Source of the DNA: Nostoc parmelioides FACHB-3921
Lineage (GTDB): Bacteria > Cyanobacteriota > Cyanobacteriia > Cyanobacteriales > Nostocaceae
Length of the DNA: 64,000 nucleotides
Assembly: GCF_014696625.1 (NCBI RefSeq)
Contig: NZ_JACJQL010000034.1
Span: 1-64,000, forward strand
Direction of reading: 5' to 3'
The number at the start of each line of letters is the position of its first letter. The stretch's first letter is position 1. Below the pieces are notes generated by a model. The model saw only the letters and a list, made by a program, of their open reading frames with translations, was not told the origin of the DNA and did no database searches. The position numbers and the translations under genes are program-made. Positions 18,389-26,756 of this stretch are shown in pieces.

Positions 18389-18708
18389 ATTTATTTTCCC
18401 TTGCTCATTCATCTTGTGGAAAATATTAACTTTGCTTAATGATTTTCTCAGGAAATATAGCTTTGCATGAACACGTTACACATTGCAATATCTTGATATT
18501 TTGCACTAAAAACTCTGTTTAATAAGGGTTTTTCAGCTTTTTTTCTTGTTTTACCGTCTTACGCACTTGTGTAACAAGTAACCACTTAATTTAATGAAAA
18601 CTTAAGATTTTTGACAACTTGTCTGTTGGGAAGCGATCGCACGTATTGTAGAAGGAGGACACATAGTTGCTCGGCTATTGTTCACTTTAGTCTCGGAGTT
18701 TGTCTGAA

Positions 18709-19005
18709 ATGACTATTTTTACCAATTTTCTCCGTTCTTTGGTGTTGACGATTATTTTTAGCTTTGTCGCTCCCTTATGTTTAATCGGCGGTGTGCTGCT
18801 CTTTCTATCTTTAGGTGGCTATGTTCCCTTTGTGGGAGGCTTAACTGCGGCGATCGCTAACGGAATCTTTAATTTCCTGATTATTTTCGGTAGTGGCTCT
18901 GCTCTACACGGGATTTTAGTTGTTGGACTGACCTGTAGTTTTGTTGGCGCGCTGTTCGATACTTATGTTTACTACCGATATCAAATTTTAAGGTTAGATT
19001 CCTAA
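18709..19005 (+). CDS. Small membrane protein, unknown function
   Basis: 99 residues from the ATG at 18709, which has GGAG 10 bases upstream; an in-frame TTG three codons earlier is less likely. Three hydrophobic stretches are visible (LVLTIIFSFVAPLCLIGGVL, then a glycine-rich GGYVPFVGGLTAAIANGIFN, and ILVVGLTCSFVGALFDTYVY). No family is recognised. The gene stands alone, with more than 300 bp of non-coding DNA on each side. Confidence 0.6.
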   Translation: MTIFTNFLRSLVLTIIFSFVAPLCLIGGVLLFLSLGGYVPFVGGLTAAIANGIFNFLIIFGSGSALHGILVVGLTCSFVGALFDTYVYYRYQILRLDS

Positions 19006-19205
19006 GTCATCAAAACTCAATACTGATAGTTCCAAGGTTATGAAGGTAAATTTTACTATTACTTCCACACCTACTAAAAATATTTTAACTTTTATATTTA
19101 ACAAATATTAATAATAAATTATAAATTTTCAATTAAACAATGGATAGCTGTTGAAGGTTGACGGTTGACAGAATTTAAATCCTTTTATTGTCAGGCTTTT
19201 ATCTT

Positions 19206-19330
19206 ATACCAATTTGAAAAAAGAATGCGACAGATACATAGTCCCAAATGCTTGTTTTGTCTTGATTCTTAATTTTGAATTTTGTTGGCGCAGCCTTCCC
19301 GAAGGGTATTTTGAATTTTGAATTGGTATT
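19206..19330. mobile_element. MITE-like element with TACCAATT ends
   Basis: About 125 bp bounded by TACCAATT and AATTGGTA and flanked by TA on both sides. It contains the motif TTAATTTTGAATTTTGTTGG, a GC-rich centre (CAGCCTTCCCGAAGGGT) and a second TTTTGAATTTTGAATT. The DNA either side of it matches, without interruption, the sequence at 42503-42575, so this segment was inserted. The core of the element recurs at 41410-41472 and 53414-53475. It encodes no protein. Confidence 0.7.
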
Positions 19331-19365
19331 AGCTTGATGTCATTATCTACCTAGCTATGGCCATA

Positions 19366-19455
19366 ACAAGCGAGATCAACTAAGTTTCTCCTGATAGAAG
19401 AAAATGTAAATCATCACAGGGCAGCATCTAATGATTTACAGCGCTTCTCGCTTGT
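19366..19455. other. Possible structured RNA or DNA element (nested stems)
   Basis: An outer stem ACAAGCGAGA (19366-19375) with TCTCGCTTGT (19446-19455) encloses a second perfect 10-bp stem, TGTAAATCAT (19405-19414) with ATGATTTACA (19431-19440), and a weak short stem TTCT/AGAA near 19386-19399. Together they can fold as a three-way junction. It sits in an 850-bp spacer between a small membrane-protein gene and sppA. No known RNA family was recognised, and transcription is not shown. The rest of the spacer (19456-19865) is AT-rich and holds no gene. Confidence 0.35.
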
Positions 19456-19865
19456 GTTAAATACAGTTTGTAATATGGAATAGTCTACAGTTAGACTATT
19501 CTTTATAAACGAAAAATACTATATTAATTAATAATTATATGCTGACCAATTAGACTTACTAGATAATTCAATTTTGCTTGCCATATTTTAATTGGCATAA
19601 AAGTACAGAATTTAGTTGGGATTAATTAAGTATCAACTATGCAAGTATAATTTATAGGTTTTTCGACTGAAATTATTAGACCGAATTTGACTAAAATCTC
19701 AAACCTGTGGAATTAACAATAGCAAAAAAACAACCACACAAAACTTAAAAAATTCATTAAAATTCATAAGGGTCTCCTAGCGGCTTGTTTTTTTAAAGAG
19801 CAGAGTCAAGACATCTGACCACTAGACAATTTATATTTAGATCATTACGAGGTTTCTATTTGCTC

Positions 19866-20687
19866 ATGGTTTGGCCTTTTAAGTCAAAGTTTCGTAAACA
19901 AATCGCTCGCATTGAAATCACAGGTGCGATCGCCAGTGGAACGCGCAAACGAGTGCTAGAAGCTTTAAAAACTGTTGAAGAAAAAAAGTTTCCTGCATTA
20001 CTGCTACGCATTGACAGCCCTGGCGGTACAGTCGGAGACTCCCAAGAAATCTACAGCGCCTTAAAGCGGTTACGGGAAAAAATCAAAATTGTTGCTAGTT
20101 TTGGTAACATCTCTGCTTCTGGCGGTGTCTACATCGGGATGGGAGCAGAACATATCATGGCTAACCCTGGAACTATCACAGGTAGCATTGGTGTAATTCT
20201 GCGTGGAAACAACCTAGAACGCTTATTAGACAAAATTGGTGTATCTTTCAAGGTAATTAAATCTGGGCCTTACAAAGATATCTTGTCATTTGACCGCGAA
20301 CTAACCGAACCAGAACAAGACATTTTGCAGGAGTTGATTGACACCAGTTACCAGCAGTTTGTCCAAACAGTAGCTGAAGGTAGGTCTTTAGCCGTAGAGA
20401 AAGTTAAAAGTTTTGCTGATGGACGGATTTTTACCGGGCAGCAAGCTTTAGAATTAGGAGTTGTAGACCGTTTGGGAACTGAAGAAGAAGCCCGTCGCTG
20501 GACAGCAGAATTAGTCGGTCTTGATCCTGAGAAGACACCTTGCTATACCCTAGAAGAACGAAAACCCTTATTAAGTAGAATTTTACCAGGGAGCCGTAAG
20601 GGTTACTCAAGGCTGGGTGCAAGTATAGATTGGCTAGAGTTTGAAATGTCTACCAGTGGTTTACCACTGTGGTTATATAGACCTTAA
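19866..20687 (+). CDS. sppA: Signal peptide peptidase SppA, short form
   Basis: Membrane-associated serine protease that degrades cleaved signal peptides and, in cyanobacteria, also takes part in acclimation to light stress. The protein has about 273 residues, one SppA domain as in the short (SppA2/bacillar) forms. The nucleophile lies in ISASGGVYIG (about 87-96), and the general-base lysine is probably in SGPYKDILSFDRELTEPEQ. LLLRIDSPGGTVGDS is the oxyanion-loop region. An ATG at 19866 and a TTG at 19860 are both possible; GAGG at 19848-19851 spaces better for the TTG. Confidence 0.9.
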   Translation: MVWPFKSKFRKQIARIEITGAIASGTRKRVLEALKTVEEKKFPALLLRIDSPGGTVGDSQEIYSALKRLREKIKIVASFGNISASGGVYIGMGAEHIMANPGTITGSIGVILRGNNLERLLDKIGVSFKVIKSGPYKDILSFDRELTEPEQDILQELIDTSYQQFVQTVAEGRSLAVEKVKSFADGRIFTGQQALELGVVDRLGTEEEARRWTAELVGLDPEKTPCYTLEERKPLLSRILPGSRKGYSRLGASIDWLEFEMSTSGLPLWLYRP

Positions 20688-20785
20688 ATTGTCGATAGTC
20701 AGTAGTCATTGGTCAGTGGCAAAAGTAAGAAGTGACAACTGACAACCAACAACTAACAACTTAACTAATCAAGGAGGACTTTGGC

Positions 20786-21199
20786 GTGGAGTGGCGATTG
20801 CGTGCAATTCGTGGAGCAACAACCGTTTCGGAAAATAGTGTGGAAGCAATTCGAGAGGCGGTGAGTGAACTGCTAGACGAACTGGAAGGGCGAAATCAAC
20901 TCCAGCCACAAGATATGATTAGTGTGACATTCTCTGTTACGCGGGACTTAGATGCGATTTTTCCAGCAGCGATCGCTAGACCCCGTCCGGGTTGGGATAA
21001 TGTAGCTATGTTAGATGTACAGCAGATGCACGTTGAAGGTAGTTTACAGCGCTGTATCCGTTTTTTAATCCACGCTTATCTACCTGCCTCTACTCCCATT
21101 AATCACATTTATTTGCGTGAAGCTAGAAAGTTACGCCCTGATTGGAGTTTTCCCCAAGCGCTACAAGCAGCACAACCAGTAGTAGAGTCAACATTTTAA
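20786..21199 (+). CDS. aroH: Chorismate mutase, AroH type
   Basis: Converts chorismate to prephenate on the way to phenylalanine and tyrosine. 137 residues, the size of the Bacillus AroH-type trimeric enzyme. Typical segments are RAIRGATTVSENSVEAI at the start, DMISVTFSVTRDLDAIFPA, and ARPRPGWDNVAMLDVQQMHV. The start is a GTG at 20786, decided by a strong AAGGAGGA Shine-Dalgarno 8-10 bases upstream. It follows sppA by about 100 bp with an STRR-like spacer, so cotranscription is uncertain. The stop abuts the convergent DUF4386 gene with no spacer. Confidence 0.94.
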   Translation: MEWRLRAIRGATTVSENSVEAIREAVSELLDELEGRNQLQPQDMISVTFSVTRDLDAIFPAAIARPRPGWDNVAMLDVQQMHVEGSLQRCIRFLIHAYLPASTPINHIYLREARKLRPDWSFPQALQAAQPVVESTF

Positions 21200-21919
21200 C
21201 TAGAAAACTCTTTGAGGTGATACTCGCAGCAGAGAAATTCCCACAAGGAGTAACCAGATTTCCCACAAGATAAAACCAATCGGTGTAACTTCTAAAACAG
21301 GTATTGTGGGAATCACTGTTTTCAATAATTCGCTTTGTCCTAAAACTAATAAAGGTAATGTCATCAGTCCGAACCAGGGAACCCAGGCTTTAAATAGCGG
21401 TGATTTTCTCATGGCTATGCCAATACCTAATGTCCAAAAAATTAACAGAGTTTGCCCTAAATACTCCCCAATGACGACACCCCCGTATTGATGCACCGTT
21501 TGATAAACGATGCTGATTGCTTCACGGGTTGTAGCACTAGTTGATTGATTAGTATAAATATTTGCCAGAACTGGAATCACAAATACCCAACGCATCAGCC
21601 CAACAGATTGCAGGACTCCTGATGTTACGCCGAGAATGGTTACCGTCATCAAATAAGGATTTTCTTCACCGATGAGGATTTTATGCAGGAGTGTACTTGC
21701 TGGGATAAATAACAATGCAGCCAATCCAAAGAAAAACCACGTAAGAATCAGCCCAGTTCCACCTGTCTGAAATTTGACTAGGACATAATCAACTGGTTCA
21801 CGTAGGACATCATCATATTCAAAGTTCTGGATCAGTAGCAGGTAAGGGATATTCAACATAAAAACTAGAAAAATGAACAATCTACCTGTAGTTCTGACGA
21901 GTTTTAAGCGGTTGATCAT
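21200..21919 (-). CDS. DUF4386 family integral membrane protein
   Basis: About 239 residues from the ATG at 21919; a TTG 11 codons upstream is a weaker choice. Six hydrophobic segments are seen, beginning LFIFLVFMLNIPYLLL. The family marker is the stretch from GVLQSVGLMRWVFVIPVLA to TREAISIVYQTVHQYGG. The function of DUF4386 is unknown. The gene converges on aroH with no base between the two stops, leaving no room for a terminator. Confidence 0.75.
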   Translation of the reverse strand: MINRLKLVRTTGRLFIFLVFMLNIPYLLLIQNFEYDDVLREPVDYVLVKFQTGGTGLILTWFFFGLAALLFIPASTLLHKILIGEENPYLMTVTILGVTSGVLQSVGLMRWVFVIPVLANIYTNQSTSATTREAISIVYQTVHQYGGVVIGEYLGQTLLIFWTLGIGIAMRKSPLFKAWVPWFGLMTLPLLVLGQSELLKTVIPTIPVLEVTPIGFILWEIWLLLVGISLLRVSPQRVF

Positions 21920-22019
21920 AATGTTGTGATTAGATGATGAGGTAAGTGTCAATACGGTTATGCTTTGTAGTCATTGGTAGAAATACCCGACGTATTGACA
22001 ATAAGGTAATTAGTAATAT

Positions 22020-22601
22020 TTATGAATGACGATCGCTCTGACTCCAGTATTTGTTTAGCGATCGCTCGACCCCCCACCAATGACCAATCTGAACTAAGCT
22101 ATTAATCAACAGTTTTTGGACAAACATCGGCGGGCCGACTAAAATTGTGTCTGCTTTTTTCAGCAACAATGCTAGTTGCAACAGATTGGTTGGCATTCCT
22201 TCACGGTCAACTTTGCCATCAATTGCCAAACCATACATACCTTGAATAAATTGCTCAAATCCACCTGCGGGGCGGTTCTCACTGGTAAACGTCACCCATA
22301 CAGACGAACTATTGCGGAAACTGTGTTGTACCCCAGCCGGAATATGCACACTCTCGCCTGCTTTCAGTGTGCGCCAATTTCCTTTGCTACCAACCTCCAT
22401 CTCTAAACAACCCTCTATAACGGTGAAGGTTTCACTCATATTGGTGTGGTAATGTAATGGGCTACCTTTAGCCCCAGGAGGCAAATCAAAGCGGATTTTG
22501 GCATATTTTCCGCCATTTTCTAGGCTAGACTGGATAACAGTCATGCGATCGCCTGTCACAGGATTGACAATTACTTCTAGTTGATTAGTTGTCAGATTCA
22601 T
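22020..22601 (-). CDS. Cupin-domain protein
   Basis: The cupin barrel spans about 40-115 with metal-binding motifs GSPLHYHTNMSETFTVIEG (two His and a Glu) and HIPAGVQHSF (third His). Small cupins of this type are often dioxygenase-like or sugar/quinone-related; the substrate is not predictable. The start is set by GGAGG five bases before the ATG at 22601; the ATG four codons upstream overlaps that ribosome site and is rejected. It is divergent from an AraC-type regulator, whose likely target it is. Confidence 0.8.
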   Translation of the reverse strand: MNLTTNQLEVIVNPVTGDRMTVIQSSLENGGKYAKIRFDLPPGAKGSPLHYHTNMSETFTVIEGCLEMEVGSKGNWRTLKAGESVHIPAGVQHSFRNSSSVWVTFTSENRPAGGFEQFIQGMYGLAIDGKVDREGMPTNLLQLALLLKKADTILVGPPMFVQKLLINSLVQIGHWWGVERSLNKYWSQSDRHS

Positions 22602-22756
22602 CTCAACCTCCATTGAGTTACATTGCTACGCACCGGAATTGTGGTCTTGGCGCTGTTTGATTACACTCCTACAATAGGTTTTCTACACGAGCCTGAATTG
22701 ACACATCCTGCCAAGAAGTTGACTAATCGCGCCGTTTTCTTAAATCAGCCAGAGGC

Positions 22757-23809
22757 ATGAAAGAAGCAACTTTCTCTGTTTACATTACTCGTGGCATCAT
22801 TCAATATGCTGCCAGTTGTGGAGTCAATGCAGATGAGTTATGCACAGCAGCAGGATTTGATTCATCGCTGTTACAAATGCCAGACCAACGGATTCCTGGG
22901 TCTTTGCATAGTGCTGTATGGCGACAGGCGGTCAAGCTAACAGGTGATGAAAATCTGGGCTTACATTTGGGTGAGGTATTTAATTTGGCAACATTTGGCA
23001 TTGTTGGTTATGTATTAGTCAACTGCCAAACTTTTCAAGAAGTATTAGAAAAACTCTCGCGGTATACCCGTTTGTTTAGTCAAGGCGCGCATATTCATTT
23101 CTCTGTAGAACAGGGTATGGTGCTTTGTGATTGTGATATTGTTAATGACTTGCAAAATTATCTGTTAGAAGAACCACGCCACGCGATTGAAAGTACTTTT
23201 GCATCTTTACTCACAGCTACAAAAACTCTCATAGGTAAACCACTACACTTACATTCTGTCTGGTTTCAACACCCGCGCCCTGCTGATGGTTCTGAACATG
23301 AGCGCATCTTTCAAACTGGATTACACTTTTCGATGCCGACGAATCGCTTAATTTTTGATGCTAATTATCTCAATTTGTCGGTGTTGTCGGCTAATTCCAA
23401 CTTACTTTCTGTGTTTGAACAACACGCCCAAGCAATGTTAGCTGAGATAAATCGAGCAGACAATTATACTCGGCAGGTGGTTTGGGAAATTATTCAGCAG
23501 TTGAAAGGAGAATTACCCACAATAGAAGCGATCGCTCACAGTCTCACCATCAGCGTCCGCCAGTTGCAGAGGGAGTTACAAGCTGAAAACACATCTTATC
23601 AAAAGTTGTTAGATCAGACACGCCAAGAATTAGCCATACGCCATTTACGCAATCCCCACACCCCTATTCATGACGTAGCATTCCTCTTAGGCTTTTCTGA
23701 ACCTAGTGCTTTTCACCGCGCCTTTAAACGGTGGACAGGAGAAACGCCAAGAAATTATCGCGTGTCTCAAATGTCAGCATCTAGTAGTTCACCAACCCAA
23801 AATTGCTAG
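22757..23809 (+). CDS. AraC-family transcriptional regulator
   Basis: 350 residues: an N-terminal ligand-binding domain of the arabinose-binding-like/OruR type (about 15-200, with LHLGEVFNLATFGIVGY) and a C-terminal double helix-turn-helix (IEAIAHSLTISVRQLQRELQ, then IHDVAFLLGFSEPSAFHRAF followed by KRWTGETP). It faces the cupin gene across 155 bp; there TCTTGGC (22645-22651) and GCCAAGA (22710-22716) form an inverted pair that could be an operator. The last residues, SSSSPTQNC, are encoded by an inserted repeat element (23782-23913), so the natural C-terminus has been replaced. Confidence 0.9.
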   Translation: MKEATFSVYITRGIIQYAASCGVNADELCTAAGFDSSLLQMPDQRIPGSLHSAVWRQAVKLTGDENLGLHLGEVFNLATFGIVGYVLVNCQTFQEVLEKLSRYTRLFSQGAHIHFSVEQGMVLCDCDIVNDLQNYLLEEPRHAIESTFASLLTATKTLIGKPLHLHSVWFQHPRPADGSEHERIFQTGLHFSMPTNRLIFDANYLNLSVLSANSNLLSVFEQHAQAMLAEINRADNYTRQVVWEIIQQLKGELPTIEAIAHSLTISVRQLQRELQAENTSYQKLLDQTRQELAIRHLRNPHTPIHDVAFLLGFSEPSAFHRAFKRWTGETPRNYRVSQMSASSSSPTQNC

Positions 23810-23913
23810 GCTAATGCAAGCAGGGGGAGCAGGGGAAGCAGAGGAGCAGGGGGAGAAGGAGATTTTTTTGCTCCTATTAATTAACCTTGCAAAGTTGACT
23901 TGCCAGACTACTA
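23782..23913 (-). mobile_element. MITE-like element, TAGTAGT family, copy C (inverted, diverged)
   Basis: 132 bp with ends TAGTAGTTCACCAACC and TTGACTTGCCAGACTACTA. It is the inverted and diverged relative of the copies at 38078-38207 and 43591-43720; the shared motifs AATTTTGGGTTGGTGAACTA (reverse strand here) and TTAACCTTGCAAAG are preserved. The insertion supplies the stop and last codons of the AraC-type gene, and its far end touches the stop codon of the SDR gene at 23915. Confidence 0.8.
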
Positions 23914-23914
23914 G

Positions 23915-24685
23915 TTAAATTCCTGGTCGGAGTATTTTCTCAGCCATTTGGGGAAACCATCGCTGGAGGAAAAACAGTAGTTTGGTCTTACCGATTCGCA
24001 TTTCATAGCGATCGCGTGCGAAATCATGCCAAAATTCATTTACCAGTGCATCAGGGGAAATCTTCCCTTTACCCCGTCCTTCAGTCATTGGTGTATCAAC
24101 CAAAGGCGCGATAATTTCAAATACTTTAATAGATGTGGCTTCAAGTTGCCAGCGCAAGGCTTTAGTAGCAATATGTATCCCGGCTTTACTACCACAGTAG
24201 ACAGGCGCGCTTTCTTTGGGAACTAATCCTAAACCAGAGGAAACATTGATGATTGCGGCTTCGGGCTTGTTCAACAGATGGGGTAAAATCAGTTTAATCA
24301 ATTGCAATGGCGCAATTAAATTAGTGCGTAATTCTGCCTCGATTAACTCTGGGGTAATTTCTGGATTCACAAATTCATAGTTGTATTGAATGCCCGCATT
24401 GTTGATCAGGATATTCACATTTGGGTAACGATCAACTAGCTCTTGCAAGGCATTTAAATCCTGTAAATCAGCAACTTCAGTGAGAATTTCCGGCCATAAT
24501 GCCTTTACGCCAGCTAATTTTTCAGGATTCCGTCCAGTGATTATCACTGTATTTTGCGCTTGCAGAAATTTGTGTGCTAGTGCCAAACCAATTCCTGATG
24601 CACCTCCAGTGATTAAAACTGTGTTGCCTTGGGTGGCGATTTTAGGTTTTTTCTTGTAAGCCGGATGTAATAATTTTTTCACCAT
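23915..24685 (-). CDS. Short-chain dehydrogenase/reductase (DltE-like)
   Basis: 256 residues with the complete SDR set: cofactor motif TGGASGIG (about 26-33), NNAG (ILINNAGIQ), catalytic Ser in NVSSGLG and YxxxK in VYCGSKAG. Arg/Asn after the beta-2 strand (TGRNPEKLA) suggests NADP preference. Substrate unknown; it resembles the DltE-like subgroup. It lies 76 bp after the Crp-type gene on the same strand and may be part of the crtR-crp-SDR row. The 3' end is abutted by a repeat element. Confidence 0.85.
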   Translation of the reverse strand: MVKKLLHPAYKKKPKIATQGNTVLITGGASGIGLALAHKFLQAQNTVIITGRNPEKLAGVKALWPEILTEVADLQDLNALQELVDRYPNVNILINNAGIQYNYEFVNPEITPELIEAELRTNLIAPLQLIKLILPHLLNKPEAAIINVSSGLGLVPKESAPVYCGSKAGIHIATKALRWQLEATSIKVFEIIAPLVDTPMTEGRGKGKISPDALVNEFWHDFARDRYEMRIGKTKLLFFLQRWFPQMAEKILRPGI

Positions 24686-24761
24686 TGCTAGTTTAGTAAG
24701 TGCATTTCAGAACATCTTCTTTAGATGTAATCTGGAGTAATGGTGAAGTCATTAACTTATG

Positions 24762-25352
24762 TTAATCAGGAGGGAAATTTTTCCGAATTCGGCTAAGAGA
24801 CACAGGTGAAATACCTAGATAAGAGGCAATGTGATACTGCCTGACTCTATGATCTAGATGAGGATATTCCGCCAGAAACTTTTGGTATCTGGTCGTGGCA
24901 TCATCTAGGAGTAACTCTGCCTCGCGTTTTTCTTTTTTAAGATACAATGCTTCTAAAAATTTATGCTTAATTGTCTGCCAGCATGAATGCCCTGCACATA
25001 ATTGGGTGAACTTATCATAGTCGGCAACTAATAATAATGAGTCTTCTAAAGCTTCAATAGAAAATTGAGCAGGCTGTTTCAAAATCAGCGCACTGTAGGC
25101 AGCAACAAAATGTTTTTCTGGGCAAAATGATTTTATAAATTCTGTACCTGATGAATTTACGTAGTAGAGACGTAAGATTCCGGAAATAACGAATCCAATT
25201 TGCCAAGGTATGTCACCCGCCTGAATGAAAAACTCTCCAGCAGTTAAAGGTAGTGGGTAAAAAGTTTGGTTTAACTTTTGAATTTCATCTGCTGGAATCT
25301 CTGCGAAGTTTTGCAGAACAGTATTGAGTTGAAGATAAGGGGGGGTGGACAT
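24762..25352 (-). CDS. Crp/Fnr-family transcriptional regulator
   Basis: 196 residues: cyclic-nucleotide-binding-type beta barrel (about 20-115, with AGEFFIQAGDIPWQIGFVIS) and a short C-terminal winged helix with RQYHIASYLGISPVSLSRIR as recognition helix. The effector-binding arginine and serine of true cAMP receptors are not evident, so it is of the ligand-unknown type common in Bacteroidetes and cyanobacteria. It starts 17 bp after the crtR stop, so both are probably on one transcript. Confidence 0.85.
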   Translation of the reverse strand: MSTPPYLQLNTVLQNFAEIPADEIQKLNQTFYPLPLTAGEFFIQAGDIPWQIGFVISGILRLYYVNSSGTEFIKSFCPEKHFVAAYSALILKQPAQFSIEALEDSLLLVADYDKFTQLCAGHSCWQTIKHKFLEALYLKKEKREAELLLDDATTRYQKFLAEYPHLDHRVRQYHIASYLGISPVSLSRIRKNFPPD

Positions 25353-25369
25353 ACAAAGTGGCGATCGCG

Positions 25370-26290
25370 CTATGCCTCTAGATTATCACTTGAGATTTTT
25401 TCTTCTTGGTGATGATGAAATCTGATCCCTAAAAAGATGTCATACACAAACTCAAAGAAATCTTTTTTCTGCAATAATCCTGAAGTTTGATAACAGCCTT
25501 TTTCATCTAACAGTGGCTTCATTACATAATAAGCTGGCTGATAGTTATACCAGGGTATGGAAGGCCATAAATGATGAATTAGGTGGTAATTCTGCCCCAT
25601 AATTAGGATGTTGAGTAGTTTTCCAGGGTAAACGCGGGCATTTTTCCAGCGATCGCGTTCTACAAAAGGACGATGGGGCAGATAATCAAAGAATAGTCCT
25701 AAAGCTATACCAACTATAAATGCGGGGATAAACCAAAAATTGAGAATGTAGCCCAGGAAATGGTATTGAACGGAAATGTAAACAATTGTAATGACGATTA
25801 AGCGACTGATAAACCACTCCAGCAGTTCATATTTGCGCCACAGCTTTCTTTGAAAGAAAAATACCTCATGGTACAAAAACCGCACGGCGATTAACCACAG
25901 TGGCCCACCTGTAGAGACGTAATGATCAGGATCATCTTTGGGATGGTTAACATGGGCGTGATGCTGCAAATGTACCCGCGTAAACACAGGAAAAGCAAAA
26001 GCCAATATCAAAGCGCTCCCATGACCTAACATGGCATTAATTATCCGATTGCGGTGGGCAGATTGATGACAAGCATCGTGAATAACTGTCCCTGCACAAT
26101 GTAAAGCTAGGGTATTTGTGCTGAAGCATACCCAATGAGGCCATTGCCAAAGCCAATAACCAAAGTTCGACAAAATCAACATGACCACCGATGCCGAAAA
26201 TAAAAGCATCGTGGGGTTAAAATCACCAGGAGGCGCTAAAAATTCCTTTGGTGGGATTTTTGGTAACTGCTTTGCCTCCAATGAGAGCAT
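25370..26290 (-). CDS. crtR: Beta-carotene hydroxylase CrtR (fatty-acid-desaturase fold)
   Basis: Membrane di-iron enzyme that hydroxylates carotenoid rings to make zeaxanthin and related xanthophylls. Histidine boxes are intact: HDACHQSAH (box 1), HLQHHAHVNH (box 2) and YHLIHHLWPSIPWY (box 3). At least four hydrophobic segments are seen. The start is the ATG at 26290, preceded by AAAGGAG at good distance; a TTG seven codons upstream is rejected. The match to cyanobacterial CrtR (FNPTMLLF, GSALILAFAFPVFTR, DYLPHRPF) is strong. A Crp-type regulator and an SDR gene follow closely on the same strand. Confidence 0.9.
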   Translation of the reverse strand: MLSLEAKQLPKIPPKEFLAPPGDFNPTMLLFSASVVMLILSNFGYWLWQWPHWVCFSTNTLALHCAGTVIHDACHQSAHRNRIINAMLGHGSALILAFAFPVFTRVHLQHHAHVNHPKDDPDHYVSTGGPLWLIAVRFLYHEVFFFQRKLWRKYELLEWFISRLIVITIVYISVQYHFLGYILNFWFIPAFIVGIALGLFFDYLPHRPFVERDRWKNARVYPGKLLNILIMGQNYHLIHHLWPSIPWYNYQPAYYVMKPLLDEKGCYQTSGLLQKKDFFEFVYDIFLGIRFHHHQEEKISSDNLEA

Positions 26291-26756
26291 TTGTGTCTCC
26301 TTTGTGATCAAACATTACAAATATACGACAAATGTTAGAGGATAATAAACTTTTGTAATGTTTTGTATAGGGAGATTTATCAAAAACCTATGCTGATCAG
26401 CAGATGAATAGCGCTATGATTCCAGACAAGACCCAAGTATTTTGGGATTTACCCAGTAAAACAAGAAATCAATAGTTGAGGTAAGGGGTGCAGAAGAGTA
26501 GTTTACCAAAACCCTTACAGCCATTTTCCATAAAAATTTGCTGATCAATAGGGTGTGCTATCCGTATCACGAATAATTTTGATGTAAGAAACCTTCTCCA
26601 CGGAAGGATGGAACCCAGATTAGTGTACGATATCTAGTCTATCTCACAGTTCCATAACATCTCCCATAGTTTGAGTCACGGATATAACAGTGACTGAAAA
26701 CTAAATGCCCCTTAATTTACTATGACTCACTAGATAGCTCCCTAGAATCAGCCCCT
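26291..26756. other. Divergent spacer between crtR and pyk
   Basis: No gene. It should contain both promoters. Small inverted pairs are present: CCTTC/GAAGG around 26591-26606 and AGTCAC/GTGACT around 26673-26694, the latter about 60 bp before pyk. Neither can be assigned to a known regulator. Confidence 0.35.
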
